Below, one piece after another: positions 1 to 4,933 of a stretch of DNA of 6,177 bases. Both the position numbers and the translations under genes were made by a program. This DNA comes from Tannerella sp. (GTDB lineage: Bacteria > Bacteroidota > Bacteroidia > Bacteroidales > Tannerellaceae), in the NCBI GenBank assembly GCA_031275525.1, contig JAISOP010000230.1, positions 1-6,177 on the forward strand, written 5' to 3'. The notes beneath the pieces are model-generated. The model was given only the letters and a program-made list of their open reading frames with translations, was not told where the DNA came from and made no database searches. Every line of letters begins with the position of its first letter. Position 1 is the first letter of the stretch.

Positions 1-2009
1 TTATGGTTTGTCCCGCAAAAATGTGTAATGACGGCTCGGGGGACATTGTGGATCATCACAGCGATCTTTGTATCGGATGCGGTGAATGTATCAGCGCCTG
101 TACTCACAATGCCCGCATCGGCCTGGATGATTTTGACAATTTCATGGCGGATCTGAAAAAGGGAATCGGTATTATCGCCATTGTGGCTCCCGCATCGGCG
201 GCCAGTTTTGAGGGGAAGTACCTTAATGTCAACGGCTTTCTCGTGTCTCTGGGGGTCAAAGGGGTATTTGATGTCAGCTTTGGAGCGGAACTGACCGTAA
301 AGTCCTATGTTCATTATATGAAAACGAAAAAACCCCGAGCTGTCATCGCCCAACCCTGTCCTGCTTTGGTTACCTTCATCGAAATGTACCGGCCCGAGCT
401 TATCCCCTGGCTGGCCCCCGCAGACAGTCCCATGATGCATACCATGAAGATGATTAAACGGTATTATCCGGCGTATAAGGACTACAGGATCGCGGCCATA
501 AGTCCCTGTTACGCGAAAAGGAGGGAATTTGATGCCTGCGGCCTGGGGGACTACAATGTTACCTTTAATTCAATACAGCAATATCTGGACGGCAGGGGGG
601 ACCGGATCTCCAATTATCCCGAAAGGGATTATGATAATCCTTCGGCGGAACGGGCGGTGCTCTTTTCCAGCCCCGGAGGGCTTATGCGTACTGTGGGACG
701 CTACGATCCTGACGTGAACGCCCATACCCGAAAAATTGAAGGTTCTCCCGATGTGTATCATTATTTTGCACATTTTTCCCAATCCGTTCAAAAGGGAAAC
801 GCTCCGGTGTATCCCCTTGTCGACTGCCTTAACTGCCACATGGGTTGTAACGGCGGTGCGGGCACGGGAAACCGGGGTAAACATCTGGATGATGTTGAAT
901 ACTTGGTGGAAAAACGGGCCAGGGAGGTAAAGGAAAAGTACCGGCCAAGGGGATTCGCGAAATTTTTCCGTAAAAACAGAATTGAAAAGATACTGGACAC
1001 CTATTGGGAGGAAAATCTTTACAATCGTTCTTATGTTGACCGATCCGCAATTTTTAAAGCACGGGTCGTTGCCCCTTCCCGGGAGAAAATTGACGCCATG
1101 TTTGTCAGCATGCACAAGACCGAACCGGGCGACATCCTTAACTGCGGAGCCTGTGGATACCGGAGCTGCGAGCAGATGGCGGTGGCTATCATCAACGGCC
1201 TTAACAAGAGGGAAAATTGCCAGTATTACGTGGAATTTGAAAAGAATCTGAGCAACGAACAAAGAATGAAGGATGCGGTAAACACGGTCCTGGATCGTGT
1301 CCTTGAAGAGATGAACAAAAGCATAGAAGGGATAAGCAGTTTGTCCGAGGAGATAAGTTCTGCCGCAGAGCATGTTTTTTCTTCGTCGTCCATTATAGAG
1401 GAGATGGTTAAAACCATTCATTCTATTGATGCTACGCTGGATCATAATGCCGCCACGGTTCTCAAACTGAATGAATCGTCCGCGGAGGGCAAAAAAAGGA
1501 TAACCAAAACGGGCGAACTCATCGGCGATGTCTCCTCCCAAGCCGATTCCCTCATCCAGTCATGCCTTGTTATCGGCGATATAGCGGATCAAACCGGCAT
1601 TTTGGGGATGAACGCGGCCATTGAAGCGGCCCATGCGGGGGAAGCCGTGGGTAAGGGCTTTGCGGTGGTTGCCGGGGAAATCCGGAAGCTGGCGGACAAT
1701 TCGGGCCGTCAGGCGAAGGAAATTTCCGGGAGTCTGAAAAATATGAAGGACCTGATCGACGGTTCCCGGGAATCCTCAGACGAAGCCCAGGCGCAGTTTG
1801 ACTCCGTCGTATCCCTTGTCGGCGCGGTGAAAGACGAGGTAGCAAGCATAAAGGAAGCCATCGATACCCAGAGCAGCGGGGGAAACCGGGTAATAAGTTC
1901 TCTGAACGAGATAAACAATCTGATTATCAAAATCAGGAATGAGTCGGCGGCTCTCCGAACTTCGGGAGAGACTATCGTCAGGGACATACATTCCCTGAGA
2001 GCCATATAG
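1..2009 (+). CDS. [FeFe]-hydrogenase-like H2 sensor fused to methyl-accepting chemotaxis domain (5' partial)
   Basis: Probably a cytoplasmic chemoreceptor that senses H2 at an H-cluster and signals to CheA/CheW. Numbering is from the ATG at position 3, which is probably internal, because the VCP at residues 2-4 looks like the end of a first ferredoxin motif cut by the window edge. In order: a 4Fe-4S motif with C23, C26, C29 and C33; an H-cluster domain at about 50-300 with candidate ligands C119 (QPCP), C169 (SPCYAK) and C278/C282 (NCHMGC); a further Fe-S motif C381-x2-C384-x4-C389 with C406; then a helical MCP signalling domain at about 420-668. The conserved MCP hairpin lies near 526-564 (NAAIEAAHAGE, GFAVVAGEIRKLA). 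There are no membrane segments, HAMP or PAS domain, and no C-terminal NWETF-type pentapeptide. The cysteine before the L1 ligand, the proton-relay residue in catalytic enzymes, is proline here, which favours sensing over turnover. This layout matches the chemotactic group C hydrogenases. The domain calls are firm; H2 as the ligand is inferred. Confidence 0.93.
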   Translation, partial: MVCPAKMCNDGSGDIVDHHSDLCIGCGECISACTHNARIGLDDFDNFMADLKKGIGIIAIVAPASAASFEGKYLNVNGFLVSLGVKGVFDVSFGAELTVKSYVHYMKTKKPRAVIAQPCPALVTFIEMYRPELIPWLAPADSPMMHTMKMIKRYYPAYKDYRIAAISPCYAKRREFDACGLGDYNVTFNSIQQYLDGRGDRISNYPERDYDNPSAERAVLFSSPGGLMRTVGRYDPDVNAHTRKIEGSPDVYHYFAHFSQSVQKGNAPVYPLVDCLNCHMGCNGGAGTGNRGKHLDDVEYLVEKRAREVKEKYRPRGFAKFFRKNRIEKILDTYWEENLYNRSYVDRSAIFKARVVAPSREKIDAMFVSMHKTEPGDILNCGACGYRSCEQMAVAIINGLNKRENCQYYVEFEKNLSNEQRMKDAVNTVLDRVLEEMNKSIEGISSLSEEISSAAEHVFSSSSIIEEMVKTIHSIDATLDHNAATVLKLNESSAEGKKRITKTGELIGDVSSQADSLIQSCLVIGDIADQTGILGMNAAIEAAHAGEAVGKGFAVVAGEIRKLADNSGRQAKEISGSLKNMKDLIDGSRESSDEAQAQFDSVVSLVGAVKDEVASIKEAIDTQSSGGNRVISSLNEINNLIIKIRNESAALRTSGETIVRDIHSLRAI

Positions 2010-2199
2010 CGGCCTGTTATCCGCCGTGGTACGGGCAGAGGAAAAGCCCGATCTGTCCGCGGAGGAACGCCGGTTACCATCGATACCCGGAAGCAGACCG
2101 AAGACAGATTCGCCTTCGGAAAGAAAAAGCTGATTGCCGCCAAAAAGTCCGATCAGGCGGTTGATGCGTACGAAGTAGCGGTGTTCTGACATACCGAAA
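2010..2199. other. Spacer between the H2 sensor gene and the IS, with an in-frame open extension
   Basis: No recognised gene lies here. The reading frame of the preceding sensor stays open for 59 codons after its TAG, to a TGA at 2187-2189. The second half of this extension (from about 2073) reads like plausible protein, with segments such as FGKKKLIAAKKSDQAVDAY, while the first half is arginine- and glycine-rich and less convincing. It may be a remnant of a lost gene or chance. There is no credible start codon with a ribosome binding site, and no strong terminator hairpin with a T-run after the sensor gene. The minus-strand reading is also open, so coding direction cannot be decided. Confidence 0.4.
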
Positions 2200-2256
2200 T
2201 GCCTCATTTTGAAATGTTACCGAAAGGCATGGATGCCTCATTTAGAAAATGTTACC
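2200..2256. repeat. Left terminal inverted repeat of the IS, two boxes
   Basis: It contains two direct copies of a box of the form TGCCTCA-(3-4 nt)-GAAA(A)TGTTACC, at 2200-2221 and 2234-2256, starting 34 bp apart. Both are inverted relative to the right end. The outer copy lacks one A of the GAAAATGTTACC core. The boxes are probably transposase binding sites. Confidence 0.88.
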
Positions 2257-2260
2257 GTAG

Positions 2261-3493
2261 CTAGTTCTGCTCCTGTGTCTGGGTACGGTTTACTTGAGCA
2301 AGCCGCTGGCGCAGGCGCAAGATAGCTTTGTTGACATTCTGTTGAAGTTCCACCGGGTTGTAAAGGGCGCATTGGGCGGCCAGGGTGTCCTTGTACGCCT
2401 GGGGCAGTTCTCCGTTTTCCATGAGTCTTTGGAAGGGGCTTCTGGGTTCGTCATAGACCTTGATTTCCTTGGAGCCCACCCTGGTTTTGCTTTTGAGTTT
2501 TTGGGTGGGGATGAAGAAGTTGAGGAGTGGGACCAGAGGGACATGGATGGCGGCCAGGAGGGCCTGTTCCTGGAAACCGGAGAGGCGGTCATAGCCGACA
2601 TATTCACGGACGATAGCGCCGTTTTTCTGTTCGACGAAGCAGTTGTCGTTTTTCTGATGGTCGCGGCTGCGGGTGAAGGGGAGGTGTTCGTTTTTGCACC
2701 AAATTTCGGTGGCGTTGTTGATAAACTCGGAGCCGTTATCGCTGTGGAACTCCAGGACGGGGAAGGGGACGGTGTTTTTGATGTCCGTCAGGGCCTTGAA
2801 AGTCCAGGAATGGGCGTTGTTGAGGAGGGAACGGAGTTCGGTCCAGCCGGAGGCGACATCGGTGGCGGTCAAGGTATGGACATACTGGCCCACAGTGGAC
2901 TGCCCGCAGTGGTGGACGGTGTCGATTTGCCAAAAGCCGGGCTGTTTCCGCTCCTCGCCGGTGTAAAAAGTGCGTATGGGGATGCGGCTTTTGAGGGAAT
3001 CCAGGGGTTTGGTGAGACTTTTCCCCTTCAGCCTGAGGGCTTCCTTGTCTTTTTTGAGGCGGCGGTCGATGGTCGCCGGACTGATGGCTTTGAGTTTTTC
3101 GGCGACATGGGGGGTGATGTTGAAGGTGGGCCATTGTGCGATGAAGGGCATCTGCTGACGCATGAGAGGGGCGAGGATCTTCCCGCATTTGAACCAGAAG
3201 AAGGCCCAGACCGCTCTGAGGGAGGCGATGACCTCATCGGTGTAGAGGCGCTTGCCTTTGCGGTTTGGGGGTCGTTTTTTTTGAGGCTTGAGTTTCACCG
3301 GCTTCCCATCCAGGGAGACCAGGACTTCCCTGACCGGCTTGGCGGTTAAGAGGCGGACGGCGGACTTCCGGTGGTAGCCGGTGAGGCGGGTGAACTCGTC
3401 CAGCAGGGACTGTTTTTCTTTTTTGGATGCCTTTTGGTAACGCGGTCTATATTCCCGTGTCACGGCCTGTTTTTGTTGCATAGTTAACCACAT
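2261..3493 (-). CDS. IS transposase, DDE/rve integrase-core family
   Basis: Catalyses cutting and joining of the IS ends. The 410-residue protein starts with a basic, probably helix-turn-helix region (about 5-60, with RYQKASKKEKQ and LTGYHRKSAVRLL) that should bind the end boxes. The integrase core follows at about 185-300 with catalytic D191 (WQIDTVHH), D252 (FHSDNGSEF) and E288 (NCFVEQKNG). The second Asp and the Glu are separated by exactly 35 residues, the classic DD(35)E spacing. The C-terminal part (TRVGSKEIKVYDEPRSPFQRL) is typical of transposases of this group. The ATG at 3493 is chosen because AAGGAGG lies 8 nt upstream. The ORF is full length with all three catalytic residues, so the enzyme looks active. 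A TATTAT at 3520-3525 on the minus strand might be a -10 element, but no convincing -35 was found. Confidence 0.93.
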   Translation of the reverse strand: MWLTMQQKQAVTREYRPRYQKASKKEKQSLLDEFTRLTGYHRKSAVRLLTAKPVREVLVSLDGKPVKLKPQKKRPPNRKGKRLYTDEVIASLRAVWAFFWFKCGKILAPLMRQQMPFIAQWPTFNITPHVAEKLKAISPATIDRRLKKDKEALRLKGKSLTKPLDSLKSRIPIRTFYTGEERKQPGFWQIDTVHHCGQSTVGQYVHTLTATDVASGWTELRSLLNNAHSWTFKALTDIKNTVPFPVLEFHSDNGSEFINNATEIWCKNEHLPFTRSRDHQKNDNCFVEQKNGAIVREYVGYDRLSGFQEQALLAAIHVPLVPLLNFFIPTQKLKSKTRVGSKEIKVYDEPRSPFQRLMENGELPQAYKDTLAAQCALYNPVELQQNVNKAILRLRQRLAQVNRTQTQEQN

Positions 3494-3495
3494 TG

Positions 3496-3517
3496 GGACG
3501 CCCTCCTTCGAGCGTCC
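3496..3517 (-). promoter_or_regulatory. Hairpin placing the transposase ribosome binding site in its loop
   Basis: GGACGC and GCGTCC form a perfect 6 bp inverted repeat around a 10 nt loop at 3502-3511. Read on the minus strand, the loop carries AAGGAGG (3502-3508), the Shine-Dalgarno sequence for the transposase ATG at 3493. The structure could modulate translation initiation, but this is inferred from sequence only. Confidence 0.5.
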
Positions 3518-3530
3518 TCATAATAATTTG

Positions 3531-3586
3531 GGTAACATTTTCAATTTGAGGCATGGTCCCTTTTCGGTAACATTTTCAGTGAGGCA
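3531..3586. repeat. Right terminal inverted repeat of the IS, two boxes
   Basis: It carries two copies of GGTAACATTTTC followed by a short spacer and TGAGGCA, at 3531-3553 (inner) and 3566-3586 (outer), with outer ends 33 bp apart. The inter-box segment (GAAAAGGGACCA on the minus strand) resembles the left one (GAAAGGCATGGA), so the similarity covers the whole 56-57 bp. The outer box is 21 bp, 1-2 bp shorter than the others. Confidence 0.88.
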
Positions 3587-3596
3587 ACGCGCATAC

Positions 3597-3625
3597 TTGA
3601 CGAAGCTCTTTCAATTGGTTATCAT
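3597..3625 (+). promoter_or_regulatory. Sigma-70-type promoter of the tRNA cluster
   Basis: A -35 element TTGACG (3597-3602) and a -10 element TATCAT (3620-3625) are separated by exactly 17 bp. The start point expected at about 3631-3633 is only 6-8 nt before the first tRNA. The promoter begins about 10 bp outside the right IS end, so the insertion leaves it intact. Confidence 0.7.
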
Positions 3626-3638
3626 GTAAAACCGTTCT

Positions 3639-3723
3639 GGAGCGATGTCCGAGTGGTTGAAGGAGGCGGTCTTGAAAACCGTTGTACCGCAAGGTACCGG
3701 GGGTTCGAATCCCCCTTGCTCCG
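3639..3723 (+). tRNA. tRNA-Ser(UGA)
   Basis: 85 nt with a long variable arm (TACC-GCAA-GGTA), as expected for serine tRNA. Acceptor GGAGCGA pairs with TTGCTCC, and the discriminator is G73. The anticodon loop CTTGAAA gives anticodon TGA (3673-3675), reading UCA and probably other UCN codons. T-loop TTCGAAT is present. CCA is not encoded; TAG follows. It is the first gene after the promoter. Confidence 0.97.
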
Positions 3724-3780
3724 TAGAAACCGAAAGGCTAAAATGGGCGTGTGGTCTTTTCAGGCCGAAAAATAGAAATT

Positions 3781-3868
3781 GGAGCGGTGCGAGAGCGGTT
3801 GAATCGGGCTCCCTGCTAAGGAGTTGTGCCCCGAAAGGGTACCGGGGGTTCGAATCCCCCCTGCTCCG
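3781..3868 (+). tRNA. tRNA-Ser(GCU)
   Basis: 88 nt, class II with a long variable arm. Acceptor GGAGCGG pairs with CTGCTCC, and the discriminator is G73. The loop CTGCTAA gives anticodon GCT (3815-3817), reading AGC and AGU. The acceptor and T arms are close to those of the preceding tRNA-Ser(UGA). No CCA is encoded. It follows the previous tRNA by 57 nt. Confidence 0.97.
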
Positions 3869-3870
3869 AA

Positions 3871-3891
3871 ACGGCGTTTTGCCGTATTTTT
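3871..3891 (+). terminator. Possible weak terminator or attenuator between tRNA-Ser(GCU) and tRNA-Arg
   Basis: ACGGC-GTTTT-GCCGT forms a 5 bp hairpin followed by ATTTTT. It begins 2 nt after the tRNA-Ser(GCU) discriminator. The stem is short, so it could equally be a partial terminator or a processing signal. No clear new promoter precedes tRNA-Arg. Confidence 0.35.
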
Positions 3892-3899
3892 GATACAGT

Positions 3900-3973
3900 G
3901 AGGTTGTAGCTCAGCTGGATAGAGCTTCAGATTGCGGATCTGAAGGTCGGAGGTTCGAATCCTCTCAGCCTCA
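3900..3973 (+). tRNA. tRNA-Arg(GCG)
   Basis: 74 nt with a short variable arm. Acceptor GAGGTTG pairs with CAGCCTC, and the discriminator is A73. The D arm is GCTC/GAGC with A at position 20 (3919), the main arginine identity base in bacteria. The loop TTGCGGA gives anticodon GCG (3934-3936), reading CGC and CGU. A34 (deaminated to inosine) is usual for these codons in bacteria, so G34 is unusual. No CCA is encoded. It sits between two pairs of serine tRNAs. Confidence 0.95.
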
Positions 3974-4013
3974 GTCAACAAAAATGGCATGAATGTACCG
4001 TTGTGTCGTTTTT

Positions 4014-4100
4014 GGAGAGATGCGAGAGTGGTTGAATCGGACGGTCTCGAAAACCGTTGAACCCGTAAGGGTTCCGAGGGTTCGAATCCCTCTCTCTCCG
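4014..4100 (+). tRNA. tRNA-Ser(CGA)
   Basis: 87 nt with a long variable arm (AACCC-GTAA-GGGTT). Acceptor GGAGAGA pairs with TCTCTCC, and the discriminator is G73. The loop CTCGAAA gives anticodon CGA (4048-4050), reading UCG. No CCA is encoded. The acceptor arm is identical to that of the next tRNA-Ser and the T arm nearly so. Confidence 0.97.
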
Positions 4101-4117
4101 GGGAAGGTTTTTGTTTT

Positions 4118-4204
4118 GGAGAGATGACCGAGCGGCCGAAGGTGCACGATTGGAAGTCGTGTGTACCCGTAAGGGTACCGAGGGTTCAAATCCCTCTCTC
4201 TCCG
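4118..4204 (+). tRNA. tRNA-Ser(GGA)
   Basis: 87 nt with a perfect 6 bp variable-arm stem (GTACCC-GTAA-GGGTAC). Acceptor GGAGAGA pairs with TCTCTCC, and the discriminator is G73. The loop TTGGAAG gives anticodon GGA (4152-4154), reading UCC and UCU. The T-loop is TTCAAAT. No CCA is encoded. It lies 17 nt after the previous tRNA, and its last base is adjacent to the stop codon of the convergent mntP. Confidence 0.97.
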
Positions 4205-4789
4205 TCATTTAAAGATATGCTCAATCAGTATTTTTATGCCAAGACCGATGAGAATGAGGCCGCCCACGAGCTGTGCGGTCTTTTCAAAAAGAAGGCCGAT
4301 GCGTTTTCCCAATTCAAAACCCGCTATGCAGACGACGAAGGTGATTCCTCCGATTAACCCGGCGGCTGCCCAGATGTCCTGATCCAGGACGCTGTAGGAA
4401 ATGCCAACCGCCAAGGCGTCAATGCTTGTAGCGATGGTCAGGACGAAAAGGGTTCCCAAATTTCGTATATCCGCCGCCTTTTTTTCGGTACGGCAGTCTG
4501 CATCCGGCGAAGACGATTTCAGGTCGAAAGATTCTTTTATCATTTTTCCGCCGATGAAGGCCAGGAGGACAAAAGCTGTCCAGTGATCGTAATCTTCAAT
4601 AAGAGACAAAGTTGATTTACCCAGATACCATCCTGCGACGGGCATGATAAACTGAAAAAGACCGAAGAAGAATGCTCCGCGGATAATATAAAAAAATTTC
4701 AGGCCCTTGATGGAAATCCCGGAGCCTGCCGAAACAGCAAAAGCATCCATCGAGAGACTTAACCCTATAAGCACAATGGTAAGCGTCAT
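4205..4789 (-). CDS. mntP: Manganese efflux pump MntP
   Basis: Exports Mn2+ across the inner membrane to prevent manganese toxicity. The 194-residue length is close to the usual ~190, and six hydrophobic segments are visible at about 3-21, 35-57, 69-82, 112-132, 140-160 and 172-190. The two internally repeated halves carry the family motifs LSMDAFAVS (D15) and TSIDALAVG (D124), whose acidic residues are thought to contact the metal. GLFQFIMPVAGWYLG (43-57) is also characteristic. A hydrophilic loop rich in charged residues (about 88-110) joins the halves. The ATG at 4789 fits the family N-terminus, and an in-frame stop lies just upstream, but no good Shine-Dalgarno precedes it. The gene converges on the tRNA cluster with no gap. 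Regulation may involve the repeats at 4816-4845; no yybP-ykoY manganese riboswitch core was recognised. Confidence 0.93.
   Translation of the reverse strand: MTLTIVLIGLSLSMDAFAVSAGSGISIKGLKFFYIIRGAFFFGLFQFIMPVAGWYLGKSTLSLIEDYDHWTAFVLLAFIGGKMIKESFDLKSSSPDADCRTEKKAADIRNLGTLFVLTIATSIDALAVGISYSVLDQDIWAAAGLIGGITFVVCIAGFELGKRIGLLFEKTAQLVGGLILIGLGIKILIEHIFK
4258..4284 (+). terminator. Candidate terminator of the tRNA cluster, inside the mntP 3' end
   Basis: A hairpin can form from GGCCG-(CC bulge)-CAC, loop GAGCT, and GTG-CGGTC, followed directly by TTTT (4281-4284). It lies about 54 nt beyond the last tRNA, within mntP on the opposite strand. The bulge and short T-run make it only a candidate. No better one is visible before it. 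Confidence 0.35.
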
Positions 4790-4815
4790 TAATTTGGAAG
4801 TGTAACATAAAATAC

Positions 4816-4845
4816 GCGGTCATTGCCAATAAACCGCTTTGGCAA
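4816..4845 (-). promoter_or_regulatory. Interleaved inverted repeats upstream of mntP (operator or RNA pseudoknot)
   Basis: TTGCCAA (4823-4829) and TTGGCAA (4839-4845) are a perfect 7 bp inverted repeat with a 9 nt spacer. GCGGT (4816-4820) and ACCGC (4833-4837) are a second, 5 bp pair that interlocks with it. In mntP-sense RNA the order is stem A, B, A', B', which allows an H-type pseudoknot or two mutually exclusive hairpins. The element lies 27-56 bp before the mntP ATG. The 7 bp palindrome could instead be a repressor site for a metal-responsive regulator. Confidence 0.45.
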
Positions 4846-4858
4846 CCGGATGGTATCA

Positions 4859-4887
4859 TTGACAGAATTTCATTCCTGAATAACAAT
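4859..4887 (+). promoter_or_regulatory. Sigma-70-type promoter of the HD-domain gene
   Basis: A perfect -35 TTGACA (4859-4864) is followed after 17 bp by AACAAT (4882-4887), a 4/6 match to the -10 consensus. Expected initiation near 4894 gives a leader of about 40 nt before the ATG at 4934. The promoter lies in the divergent region shared with mntP. Confidence 0.55.
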
Positions 4888-4933
4888 TTTTATATGAAAT
4901 TTGTCATGAGCATGTTCCGGTGAGGATGCCGGG

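Larger units (their letters stand above)
2200..3586 (-). mobile_element. Insertion sequence with a single DDE transposase and double-box inverted ends
   Basis: The element is about 1.39 kb and is delimited by imperfect terminal inverted repeats of about 57 bp (2200-2256 and 3531-3586). It begins TG and ends CA, as is common for elements with rve-type transposases. One minus-strand transposase gene fills almost all the interior, and its stop codon lies 4 bp from the left inner repeat box. The flanks just outside (CCGAAA on the left, ACGCGC on the right) show no target-site duplication. The element sits between the sensor gene and the tRNA promoter and does not visibly interrupt a known gene. 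The family cannot be named from the sequence alone; the transposase resembles the IS3/IS481-like rve group. Confidence 0.88.

Noticed and set aside
570..1541. Minus-strand ORF of 323 codons opposite the H2 sensor
   Set aside because: It is a shadow of a clearly coding gene with Fe-S and MCP motifs; no recognisable domain.
1776..2207. Minus-strand ORF of 143 codons covering the sensor 3' end and the spacer
   Set aside because: It overlaps the MCP coding region in antisense and has no recognisable domain; the spacer part alone is too short to decide.
2294..3349. Long plus-strand ORF of 351 codons opposite the transposase
   Set aside because: Its translation is rich in Gly, Glu, Phe and Val without any domain, and it is the mirror of a transposase with DD(35)E residues and a good ribosome binding site.
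3587..3638. Open plus-strand segment reading RILDEALSIGYHVKPF next to the IS, possibly a gene remnant
   Set aside because: It runs straight into tRNA-Ser(UGA), does not connect in frame with the left flank of the IS, and is better explained by the -35/-10 promoter it contains.
3645..4357. Several short ORFs across the tRNA cluster on both strands
   Set aside because: They are translations of the tRNA genes themselves (repeated motifs from the T arms) and are not protein-coding.
4617..4886. Minus-strand ORF of 89 codons overlapping the mntP 5' end in another frame
   Set aside because: It is out of frame with mntP, lacks a membrane-protein pattern or known motif, and has no supporting ribosome binding site.
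4790..4933. yybP-ykoY manganese riboswitch upstream of mntP
   Set aside because: The conserved GGGGAGUAG-type core was not found in the mntP-sense leader, although mntP genes elsewhere often carry it.
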